A DNA stretch of 6,797 nt from an uncultured Eubacteriales bacterium (GCA_948512295.1 CAOQRA010000037.1:1-6797), one strand, 5' to 3'. Counted from the first letter of the stretch, positions 1 through 5,341 are shown. The notes: generated from the sequence alone by a model not told the origin. Numbers and translations: made by a program.

Positions 1-545
1 ATTGTTATATTTTTTTCTTTGTTTAACTTTAAAAGTAAATTACGAATTTCTTTAATACCTGCTGGGTCAAGTCCATTAATTGGCTCATCTAAAACAAGAA
101 ATTCAGGTTTGCCAAGCAGAGCAATAGCAATTCCAAGTCTTTGTTTCATACCAAGCGAAAATACACCTGCTTTCTTATTACCAGTATCTTCAAGTCCTAC
201 AAGTTTTAATAAATCTTTTATTTCTTCATCAGTTCCACCATAAAGAATTGAAAATCTTTTTAAGTTTTCATAAGCAGAGCAATTTTTAAAAAGTCCAGGT
301 GCTTCAATAAGAGAACCAATTCTTGCTCGTTCTTTGCTTAGGTCAGTATTTCCAAACAATTTAATCTCGCCACTCGTTGGAAATGCAAGGCCTAAAACAA
401 GTCTCATAAGAGTAGTTTTTCCAGCACCATTTTTACCAATAAAACCATATATATCGCCTTTGGCAATATGTAAATTTACATTGTTTACAACATTTTTACC
501 ACTATAACTCTTGATTAACGCTTTTGTCTCTAATATGTATTCCAT
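1..545 (-). CDS. ABC transporter ATP-binding protein, BcrA/LanF-like (3' end off the window)
   Basis: This is the ATPase subunit of a peptide- or antibiotic-type ABC exporter; it would hydrolyse ATP on the cytoplasmic face to drive a partner permease. 181 codons are present and the C-terminus lies beyond base 1. Visible motifs in order are Walker A GKNGAGKT (residues 37-44), signature SLGMKQ (130-135), Walker B FLVLDEP (149-155) and the D-loop GLDP. The usual Q-loop glutamine is replaced by glutamate in SLIEAPG (E81). This 'E-loop' is known from LanF-type lantibiotic-immunity and bacitracin-resistance ATPases. The start at 545 is chosen because GGAG lies 5 nt upstream and no earlier in-frame start fits better. 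The gene begins 12 nt after the lipoprotein stop, so the two are probably one operon, and a permease is expected next, outside the window. The fold is certain; the substrate is not determinable. Confidence 0.93.
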   Translation of the reverse strand, partial: MEYILETKALIKSYSGKNVVNNVNLHIAKGDIYGFIGKNGAGKTTLMRLVLGLAFPTSGEIKLFGNTDLSKERARIGSLIEAPGLFKNCSAYENLKRFSILYGGTDEEIKDLLKLVGLEDTGNKKAGVFSLGMKQRLGIAIALLGKPEFLVLDEPINGLDPAGIKEIRNLLLKLNKEKNIT

Positions 546-557
546 GTTTACTCCATT

Positions 558-1499
558 TTAATTTTGACTTGTTATATAGTCAGTTACCCATTGTGGCTCG
601 TTTATTTCGCCAGTGTATTTTGTGATTTCAACATTAAGCACTTGTTTTATCATCTTTTTTACAGAAGGATTTTGGGAACTTGGGCTAACACTATACATAA
701 TGGTTGTAGCATTGACTTTTGTTATATTTGAATTTTTATCAAAGTTAACAGTTACTATTACTGGTTCACTTAACATCAAATCCCTTTCTTCTTGGGTGTA
801 CATATTGTTTAAGTCTTCTTCGAAATTATCTCCTGTATAGTTCCAAATGTATTTGTAAAATTCAAGCATATTTGCAGTTAGGGTCAAAGTGAAACCAGTC
901 TCAGTTATTTTCTTTGCAACTTCATTTATATATAAAGTGTTAAAAGCAGAGTCTGTGAACAAATAATTTACAATTCCAAGTTCTTGGCTTGAAAGGTTAT
1001 TATTGTCGTTGTTAACTATAACATCTCCGCCATAATCACTATAATCTTCATATACATTAATGCCATCATAGTAAAAATTGAGTGTTCCCATACCTTCTTG
1101 ATTATCTGGGTCATTGCTTGTGCTTATTACTTCCATTAGATATTTGTTCCAACTGCCACCAGTTTTGTCTGCAATGATTGTCTCATCAACGGCTTGTTGC
1201 AACTCAGTGCCTACAAAATAGACAGTTTTATTTGCAACAAATTGAGTTTTTCCAAACTTTATAAAAATATCTCTATTGCCTTGTTGTTCATCTGCAAGGG
1301 CATAAGTCATTGCCATTGCTTGTGCTTGTGGCTCATCTATCTTTAAAGCATTTACGATTGTTGTTTTTGCTTCTGCAAGTGTGATTGTTGTTTGATTCTC
1401 TGGTGGATTATCTTCTTTTTTAGGTCCACAACCTACAAATGCCACACAACCAACTACAAGCATAATAGCCATACATAAAATTGATTTTAGTTTTTTCAT
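558..1499 (-). CDS. Predicted lipoprotein of unknown function
   Basis: This is a 313-aa predicted secreted lipoprotein that I do not recognise as a named family. The N-terminus has two basic Lys pairs, a hydrophobic stretch, and Cys residues at 18 (VVGC) and 24 (FVGC). C24, followed by GPKK and an acidic, Pro-rich linker, is the likely lipidated residue, though C18 also fits a lipobox. The mature part is rich in Asp, Asn and Thr and contains alternating hydrophobic strands near the C-terminus (for example VIVTVNFDKNSNITKVNATT). This suggests a beta-rich extracellular domain, possibly LolA/LppX-like, which is a weak inference. GGAGGTG stands 4 nt before the ATG. It lies upstream of, and in the same orientation as, the ABC ATPase with a 12-nt gap, so it may be an accessory or sensor protein of that transporter. 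The three Trp codons are TGG and the stop is TAA. Confidence 0.85.
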   Translation of the reverse strand: MKKLKSILCMAIMLVVGCVAFVGCGPKKEDNPPENQTTITLAEAKTTIVNALKIDEPQAQAMAMTYALADEQQGNRDIFIKFGKTQFVANKTVYFVGTELQQAVDETIIADKTGGSWNKYLMEVISTSNDPDNQEGMGTLNFYYDGINVYEDYSDYGGDVIVNNDNNNLSSQELGIVNYLFTDSAFNTLYINEVAKKITETGFTLTLTANMLEFYKYIWNYTGDNFEEDLNNMYTQEERDLMLSEPVIVTVNFDKNSNITKVNATTIMYSVSPSSQNPSVKKMIKQVLNVEITKYTGEINEPQWVTDYITSQN

Positions 1500-1535
1500 T
1501 TTACACCTCCATAAATTGAACTATAAACCAAGTCT

Positions 1536-1564
1536 ATTATAACATACAATTCAATAAAAGTAAA
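1536..1564 (-). promoter_or_regulatory. Sigma-A-type promoter for the lipoprotein/ABC operon
   Basis: Read on the minus strand, TTTACT (1559-1564) and a consensus TATAAT (1536-1541) are separated by exactly 17 bp. This places a transcription start near 1529, about 30 nt before the lipoprotein ATG. The -35 box abuts the CAATATTG palindrome at 1565-1572. Prediction is from sequence pattern only. Confidence 0.6.
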
Positions 1565-1597
1565 CAATATTGAGAAGATTTCAATATAATATTGAAA
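1565..1597. promoter_or_regulatory. Candidate operator: two related palindromes in the divergent intergenic region
   Basis: A perfect 19-bp palindrome, TTTCAATATAATATTGAAA, occupies 1579-1597 (9-bp arms around one A). A shorter palindrome, CAATATTG, lies at 1565-1572 and shares the CAATAT/ATATTG half-site. They sit between the lipoprotein promoter and the divergent XRE regulator gene, with the first touching the lipoprotein -35 box. This arrangement suits autoregulation and divergent control by the neighbouring regulator; that link is inference. Confidence 0.45.
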
Positions 1598-1607
1598 ATG
1601 CGTGTAT

Positions 1608-1636
1608 TTTACCAGTTTTGTTTCAAGTAGTATAAG
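1608..1636 (+). promoter_or_regulatory. Possible promoter of the XRE regulator gene
   Basis: TTTACC (1608-1613) and TATAAG (1631-1636) are spaced 17 bp apart, giving a start near 1643 and a leader of about 40 nt. A perfect TATAAT also occurs at 1650-1655 but lacks a recognisable -35 at proper spacing, so the exact promoter is uncertain. Confidence 0.35.
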
Positions 1637-1682
1637 TTGCTCCATATTTTATAATTAAAATAGCATTTTAGGAGGTTAAAAT

Positions 1683-1982
1683 ATGGATAAACAAGACTTG
1701 ATTTTTAAGATAAGCACTATTCGCACAAATGCAAACTTATCTGCAAGAAAGTTATCACTAAATATTGACATGCACGATAGTTATATAAATAGGCTTGAAA
1801 GTCAAAAAGACTTTTTACCAAGTATGGAAGTGTTTTTTAAGATACTTGAAGAATGTAATTGTTCTGCTGAAAAGTTCTTTTATCATGACTACAACAACTA
1901 TGAAAGTGATATGGAGATTTTAGAAAAGTTTAAGAGTTTGAGTGAAGATAAGAAGAAAGCATTATTAGAGTTTATAAAATAA
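1683..1982 (+). CDS. XRE-family helix-turn-helix transcriptional regulator
   Basis: This 99-aa cytoplasmic DNA-binding protein is typical of small Firmicutes and mobile-element repressors. Residues about 5-65 form the Cro/C1-type HTH: an N-terminal helix with R14, the SARKLSLNI helix 2 (about 20-28), and recognition helix SYINRLES (about 33-40). The family-typical PSMEVFFKILEE segment (46-57) follows. The C-terminal tail (about 70-99), Lys/Glu-rich with LSEDKKKALLEFIK, is probably a short helical dimerisation segment. AGGAGG at 1670-1675, 7 nt before the ATG, supports the start. It is divergent from the lipoprotein/ABC operon across two palindromes, so it may control that operon and itself; this is inferred from position. 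It is followed directly by a strong intrinsic terminator. Operator identity and ligand are unknown. Confidence 0.9.
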   Translation: MDKQDLIFKISTIRTNANLSARKLSLNIDMHDSYINRLESQKDFLPSMEVFFKILEECNCSAEKFFYHDYNNYESDMEILEKFKSLSEDKKKALLEFIK

Positions 1983-2012
1983 AGTAGTCGGCTTTGACTA
2001 CTTATTTTTTTT
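1982..2012 (+). terminator. Rho-independent terminator of the XRE gene
   Basis: AAGTAGTC (1982-1989) pairs perfectly with GACTACTT (1996-2003) across a 6-nt loop, followed by an A and eight T (2005-2012). It begins at the stop codon of the XRE gene and overlaps the end of the convergent Rep-like frame. On the minus strand it lacks a good U tract. Confidence 0.85.
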
Positions 2013-2796
2013 GTGGTTTATGAAAATACTGCTTGTCTATACAAGTGATAATCTCGCCAGTGTTTCGGTCAATAAACTTGTGTTTATCACTAAAACAATA
2101 AAGATTGTTGCCAGTTTCTTTTATGCTGTCTTTATTTGCTTTGTCAAGTATATCACAAACACCTTGCTTATTTGTGGTTATCTCATGCTTATTTGCGATT
2201 GGAAAATCTTTGCTATTAGATATGATTTGCACAAATTGTGGTAGTTTGGTGTATGTGGGGTTATCTGGGTTTATATTTTCGGTTTTAGGCTGTGTGAAAT
2301 AATCCACAAGCCCATAAGCTTCGATTACTCTTTTAAAGTCTGTAAAACCTTGTTTCCAATGCTTTTTAGTTCAAAGTGGTGTAAAGTTTTTTGGTATTTC
2401 ACTTTTAAACATTAAAATCAAATGTATATGAAAATGGATGTTATCTTCAAAGGATTCAATAGCACGAATATAAAAGCACTTACCAAAATTTCTTTTGATA
2501 CATAGCATAAAAGATTGAAATTTCTTTTTTAATTCAGTTCATAACATAATATTTGAAGTAGTTAAAGTTAAAAAGACACATTTATTAGGAACTAAATCAA
2601 AGGTATATAGTTTGTTTCTAAACTGCTTTAAGGTCTTTTCATATTTTTTGGTTGTTATAAAAGGATTGTCTTTGTTTCGTGTTTTAGTTGGTAGTACACG
2701 ATTTTTAACAATAGCACCTTTAAAATGATTATAATTTTTTTGAACTAATATTCTATCATTATTATAGATAGTAACTTTGTATTGTTTATCTTTCAT
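2002..2796 (-). pseudogene. Rep-like HUH rolling-circle replication initiator with two in-frame TGA codons (recoded or broken)
   Basis: Read in one frame from ATG 2796 to TAA at 2002, this gives 264 codons with no frameshift and no internal TAA or TAG. There are two TGA codons, residue 86 (2539-2541) and residue 142 (2371-2373). The whole resembles rolling-circle initiators of ssDNA phages and small plasmids: a beta strand FLTLT (75-79, motif 1), then HFHIHL with His 121/123/125 (HUH metal-binding motif 2), then W147 in HWKQGF, then DYFTQ with Y166 (or Y161) as the candidate nicking Tyr. The second TGA follows L141, five residues before W147. If TGA is read as Trp, the protein would be intact. 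Under the standard code it is split into 85- and about 101-aa pieces, with the HUH motif falling between them. GGAG lies about 10 nt before the ATG. It lies between the XRE gene (convergent) and the tRNA attachment scar. The Rep assignment rests on motif order, not on a database match; a relaxase-like transposase is an alternative. Confidence 0.65.
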
Positions 2797-2870
2797 ATTG
2801 ATTCATCTCCGTTTATTTTGGTTTATCTTGTTTATTTTATAAAAATTTAAAATTTATTTCATTAGATTAC

Positions 2871-2899
2871 TTGCATAATGTTTTAAGTTATGCTATACT
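2871..2899 (+). promoter_or_regulatory. Weak candidate promoter, divergent from the Rep-like frame
   Basis: TTGCAT (2871-2876) and TATACT (2894-2899) have 17-bp spacing on the plus strand. No coding frame follows before the tRNA fragment, so if active it would make a short non-coding transcript. The -35 match is poor (3 of 6). Confidence 0.25.
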
Positions 2900-3026
2900 A
2901 CTTACGATTTAAAAATGTTTACAAAAATGTATATATATTTAAATCAAGTTAAGAGAATTTGGATTGAGTTTGCACTCTCTTCTAAATCATAGGTGTAATA
3001 AAAAGTGTAACGTATACTACAAAAAC

Positions 3027-3112
3027 TACGCAAGATAGGTAATTTCACACTTAAATAATTTAATTAGAAATTATAACAATTTGATTACGCAAGATAGAAA
3101 AATCTAACACTT
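3027..3112 (+). repeat. Pair of direct repeats (TACGCAAGATAG ... ACACTT)
   Basis: TACGCAAGATAG occurs at 3027-3038 and again at 3086-3097, exactly 59 bp apart. Each copy is followed 8 or 9 nt later by ACACTT (3047-3052 and 3107-3112). Identical 12-mers with a matching second block in so short a stretch are unlikely to be chance. Their position next to the tRNA scar suits integrase arm-type sites; iterons for the Rep-like protein are the other possibility. Confidence 0.6.
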
Positions 3113-3125
3113 TGTTGAGAACTAC

Positions 3126-3157
3126 AAGAGTTAATAATGGAATAAGTTATTACTCTT
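3126..3157. repeat. Imperfect inverted repeat abutting the tRNA fragment
   Basis: AAGAGTTAATAA (3126-3137) is the reverse complement of TTATTACTCTT (3147-3157) apart from one extra T, around a 9-nt centre. The right arm runs into the anticodon-loop sequence of the tRNA-Lys remnant. It could be a recombinase core-binding site or a hairpin at the element end. Confidence 0.4.
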
Positions 3158-3197
3158 AATCAGAGGGTCCAGGGTTCGAGCCCCTGGCGGACCACCA
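3153..3197 (+). other. 3' half of tRNA-Lys(CTT): probable attachment-site remnant
   Basis: From 3153 the sequence reads as a tRNA 3' half: anticodon loop CTCTTAA (anticodon CTT), anticodon-stem 3' strand TCAGA, variable loop GGGTC, T arm CAGGG-TTCGAGC-CCCTG (3170-3186), acceptor strand GCGGACC, discriminator A and encoded CCA (3195-3197). Upstream, TATTA cannot pair with TCAGA, there is no D arm, and the required 5' acceptor GGTCCGC is absent from the window. The match to tRNA thus begins at the first base of the anticodon loop, a known crossover sub-site of tyrosine integrases. The simplest reading is attR of an element extending leftwards, with the intact tRNA at its far end. It is not itself a functional tRNA. 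Confidence 0.75.
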
Positions 3198-3220
3198 GTC
3201 TTATAGGAGGGACTAAAGTC

Positions 3221-3409
3221 ATGGCAAATGAAAAAGCAAAAGTAAATGTTGAAAAAGATGGTTACAATCATAGAAGGTCTTGTCCGCAAGACAAAAAACA
3301 AGCAGAGCTTTGGCAGCAAAGAGCAAATGACAATGAGTGGAGTGTGACTTTTGGTGGCAAACCCTCATACATAGTGAACGACCCAAACAACGAAGGTCCA
3401 GAAATGTAA
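3221..3409 (+). CDS. Small hypothetical protein (62 aa)
   Basis: I do not recognise this family. The 62-residue protein is highly polar and charged, with no signal peptide or membrane segment. The N-terminal third is Lys-rich; the middle (HRRSCPQDKKQAELWQQR) may be helical, and the C-terminal part (WSVTFGGKPSYIVNDPNNE) is Gly/Pro/Asn-rich. It has one Cys and two Trp, both TGG. The coding case rests on a strong GGAGGG at 3206-3211 located 9 nt before the ATG, an ordinary non-repetitive amino-acid composition, and a dedicated terminator starting at its stop codon. It begins 23 nt after the tRNA-Lys fragment, so it may originally have been cotranscribed with that tRNA. If so, element insertion would have changed its promoter (inference). 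Confidence 0.7.
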   Translation: MANEKAKVNVEKDGYNHRRSCPQDKKQAELWQQRANDNEWSVTFGGKPSYIVNDPNNEGPEM

Positions 3410-3434
3410 AAAAGTGGCACACGCCACTTTTTTG
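3408..3434 (+). terminator. Rho-independent terminator after the small gene
   Basis: AAAAAAGTGGC and GCCACTTTTTT form a perfect 11-bp stem around the loop ACAC, with a run of six T. It overlaps the TAA stop of the 62-aa gene and insulates it from the CoA operon. Confidence 0.85.
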
Positions 3435-3464
3435 TATTTTTTGATTTATACTTTTATTTTTTTG

Positions 3465-3499
3465 TTGTAATTGATTTTTCAATATGTTATAATCAATTA
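3465..3499 (+). promoter_or_regulatory. Promoter of the coaE-MBL/coaD operon with overlapping inverted repeat
   Basis: TTGTAA (3465-3470) and consensus TATAAT (3488-3493) are spaced exactly 17 bp apart. The expected start is near 3500, within or at the Shine-Dalgarno AGGAGA (3499-3504), so the 5' leader would be only about 10 nt. A perfect 9-bp inverted repeat, TAATTGATT (3468-3476) and AATCAATTA (3491-3499), overlaps both promoter boxes and could be a repressor site. Both points are predictions from pattern. Confidence 0.55.
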
Positions 3500-3509
3500 G
3501 GAGAAAAAA

Positions 3510-4835
3510 ATGATTATTCTTGTTACAGGAAAGTCTGGGACTGGCAAGTCTACTTTCGCACGGGAACTTGCTTCTAAACTAAAATATCAATATGTAGATA
3601 TAGATGCTATCGGACACAAAATATATGAAAGTTCTAAAGTTTTGCAAAAAGTGGCAACTTTATTTGGCAAGGTAATTTTTGATGAAAATGGTTCATTTGA
3701 TAGAAAAAGGTTAGGACAAATAGTTTTTGCCGAAAAAAATTCTGCTCGTGTAAAAAAGTTTAATCGATATACCTTACAAGTAATGCAAACTGAGATTGAT
3801 AAAATTTTAAGTAAAAATAATCATGTAGTTCTCGACTGGATAAAGCTTCCTTTAACTAAGTATTGGAAAAGGTTGTCTTATAAAGTCTTAGTAATTTCTT
3901 CAAATGATGAAGCTCGCTTTGATAATTTGCTTAAGCGTGACAATGTAAAAATTGAATATTTAAAACTCAGAGAAAAGTCCAGCATTGAATACGATGAAAG
4001 CGAATTTAACTTCATTATTAATAATGACTACGACAACGCGAACGCAGCGCAAGTTTTGGATAAATTAACAGCTGACATTAATAATGTAATATATTTCAAG
4101 GCGCTTGGCACGAAGAGTCCGTTTGCGCATGCAAAAAATGCCTGTCCGTCATACTTTCTTAAAAGTGGAGATAGTAAATTTCTTCTGGATGCTGGCAGTG
4201 GCTCGCACAGATTTTTTGATATGAAAGAGGTTGAAAGCCTTAATATTTTCATTTCACATTTGCATCGTGACCATTATAATGACCTTTATAATTACATGTA
4301 CTCGGCTTATTCACTAAAGAATTTAGGTTTGATTAAAGAAAAATTTAATATATATTTGCCAAGCTCTCCATCGGCTATCGTAGAAGATATTAAAAATGAG
4401 AAGCTGACTTATTCTAATGTTGAAACATTTGAAGAATGTTCACAGTATCAATTTAAAGGCGTTACAATCGACTTCCTTAAAGTGGAGCATGATAAATATA
4501 TTGATTGTTATGCGATAAGAGTTAAAAATGCTCGCAAAAGCGTTGTTTATACAGGCGATATTTCCTATTCTAATCGTGAGAGACTTATCTCTTTTGCAAA
4601 GAATTGTAACGCACTTATTTGTGAGGCGAGTCTTTTGAGAAAACACAATTTTCCAGTAATAAACAGTCATTTAACGGCACAGCAAGCCGCAAGTATCGCG
4701 AAAGACGCTAATGTTAAAAAGCTTTTATTGACTCACTTTTGGGCAGACGAAAAACTTAGCAATTATTTGAAAGAAGCAAAATTAATATTTAAAAACACCA
4801 ATGTATTGCAGGAAAACGATGAGTTTTATATTTAA
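3510..4835 (+). CDS. coaE: Fusion protein: dephospho-CoA kinase (CoaE) + metallo-beta-lactamase-fold hydrolase
   Basis: This is a 441-aa cytoplasmic two-domain protein. Residues 1 to about 190 are a full dephospho-CoA kinase, which phosphorylates the ribose 3'-OH of dephospho-CoA to give CoA. It has P-loop GKSGTGKST (7-15), VDIDAIGHKIYE (29-40), FDRKRLGQIVF (63-73), a PL near 113, the lid-type RFDNLLKRD (136-144), and FIINND near the domain end. Residues about 196-441 are a metallo-beta-lactamase-fold domain of the RNase Z-like branch: HLHRDH (250-255), H327, D350 in YTGDIS, E372, H387 in HLTAQQA and H409 in LTHF, so the two-metal site appears complete. CoaE proteins are normally about 200 aa and stand alone. 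The second domain's substrate is unknown; a role in CoA-ester or nucleotide hydrolysis is only a guess. Start: AGGAG 6 nt upstream. The stop is 9 nt before coaD, forming one operon. No frameshift or internal start with an SD was noticed at the junction. Confidence 0.9.
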   Translation: MIILVTGKSGTGKSTFARELASKLKYQYVDIDAIGHKIYESSKVLQKVATLFGKVIFDENGSFDRKRLGQIVFAEKNSARVKKFNRYTLQVMQTEIDKILSKNNHVVLDWIKLPLTKYWKRLSYKVLVISSNDEARFDNLLKRDNVKIEYLKLREKSSIEYDESEFNFIINNDYDNANAAQVLDKLTADINNVIYFKALGTKSPFAHAKNACPSYFLKSGDSKFLLDAGSGSHRFFDMKEVESLNIFISHLHRDHYNDLYNYMYSAYSLKNLGLIKEKFNIYLPSSPSAIVEDIKNEKLTYSNVETFEECSQYQFKGVTIDFLKVEHDKYIDCYAIRVKNARKSVVYTGDISYSNRERLISFAKNCNALICEASLLRKHNFPVINSHLTAQQAASIAKDANVKKLLLTHFWADEKLSNYLKEAKLIFKNTNVLQENDEFYI

Positions 4836-4844
4836 GGAGTGTAT

Positions 4845-5312
4845 ATGAAAATAGGATTTTATGCAGGTAGTTTTGACCCATTTACCAATGGTCATTTACA
4901 TGTTGTCAAGACAGCATGCGGGATATTTGATAAAGTAATTATTGGGATTGGCATAAATCAAAATAAGACTAGGAGATACGATAAAGAAAAAATGCTTAAT
5001 GCAATCAAGAAAGAGATGGTGTCACAAAAGCTTTTGAATGTCGAGTGTGTTCTTTTTGATGGATTGGCGGCAGAAGTTGCAAAAGAAAACGGGGCAATGT
5101 TTTTAATCCGCGGGCTAAGAAATGGCGCCGACTATGATGCAGAAGAAAATTTGGCTTTAATTAATCAAGAGATTTCTGGGCTAGATACCATTTATTTGCG
5201 TGCGGGGGAACTTGGTGTTATTAGTTCCAGCATGGTCTACGATTTAATTAAGCGAGGTAAAGATGTTTCAAAATATTTGCCAGCTAAAATAAATGACATA
5301 ATTAAACCATAA
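4845..5312 (+). CDS. coaD: Phosphopantetheine adenylyltransferase (CoaD)
   Basis: This 155-aa enzyme transfers AMP from ATP to 4'-phosphopantetheine, yielding dephospho-CoA, the substrate of the CoaE domain encoded just upstream. Family hallmarks are YAGSFDPFTNGHL (6-18, with the nucleotidyltransferase TxGH motif T14-H17), K41 and R43/R44 in the phosphopantetheine-binding region, RGLRNGADYDAE (89-100), and ISSSMV (126-131), the nucleotide-binding signature. The length is near the usual 160 aa, so it is complete. The ATG at 4845 is chosen over the in-frame GTG at 4839 because GGAG (4836-4839) overlaps that GTG and is properly spaced (5 nt) only for the ATG. There is a 9-nt gap from the coaE fusion, so the two are cotranscribed and probably translated together. 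A strong terminator follows at the stop. Confidence 0.96.
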   Translation: MKIGFYAGSFDPFTNGHLHVVKTACGIFDKVIIGIGINQNKTRRYDKEKMLNAIKKEMVSQKLLNVECVLFDGLAAEVAKENGAMFLIRGLRNGADYDAEENLALINQEISGLDTIYLRAGELGVISSSMVYDLIKRGKDVSKYLPAKINDIIKP

Positions 5313-5338
5313 AAGCGAACTATGTAGTTCGCTTTTTT
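5311..5338. terminator. Intrinsic terminator between convergent coaD and GDPD genes
   Basis: AAAAGCGAACTA (5311-5322) pairs perfectly with TAGTTCGCTTTT (5325-5336), followed by more T on the plus strand. It overlaps the coaD stop and ends 3 bp before the stop of the convergent gene. The arm composition (four T on the minus strand) allows weaker termination in that direction too. Confidence 0.88.
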
Positions 5339-5341
5339 GTT

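Larger units (their letters stand above)
2797..3152. other. Non-coding end of the putative element (about 355 bp)
   Basis: There is no credible gene in this very AT-rich stretch. It holds a possible plus-strand promoter (2871-2899), an inverted repeat AAGAGA/TCTCTT (2951-2956 and 2976-2981), two direct repeats (3027-3052 and 3086-3112) and an imperfect inverted repeat ending at the tRNA fragment (3126-3157). Lying between a Rep-like gene and a tRNA scar, it could carry a replication origin, integrase-binding arm sites, or both. Confidence 0.5.

Noticed and set aside
2011..2302. Plus-strand frames of 65-77 aa opposite the Rep-like gene
   Set aside because: They lack ribosome sites and are mirror frames of the minus-strand Rep-like coding sequence.
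2539..2541. Selenocysteine at the TGA codons
   Set aside because: Two TGAs lie in a Rep-like protein with no redox motif around them and no evident stem-loop of the bacterial SECIS type just downstream; Trp recoding or mutation is simpler.
3153..3197. Complete tRNA, or tRNA split by a group I intron
   Set aside because: No 5' acceptor strand GGTCCGC and no D arm were found upstream, and the 5' anticodon-stem strand does not pair. There is no intron core structure that I can recognise.
3131..3319. Minus-strand 62-aa frame containing GGPPGARTLDPLIKS
   Set aside because: This is the antisense translation of the tRNA 3' half; such 'GARTLDPLIKS' proteins are familiar annotation artefacts. It also runs over the 62-aa plus-strand gene.
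3477..3485. TTTCAATAT half-site of the XRE palindrome recurring at the coaE promoter
   Set aside because: A single 9-base AT-rich half-site without its partner is expected by chance here.
4839..4847. GTG start for coaD at 4839
   Set aside because: The GTG overlaps the GGAG ribosome site itself; the ATG at 4845 has correct spacing and gives the usual CoaD N-terminus.
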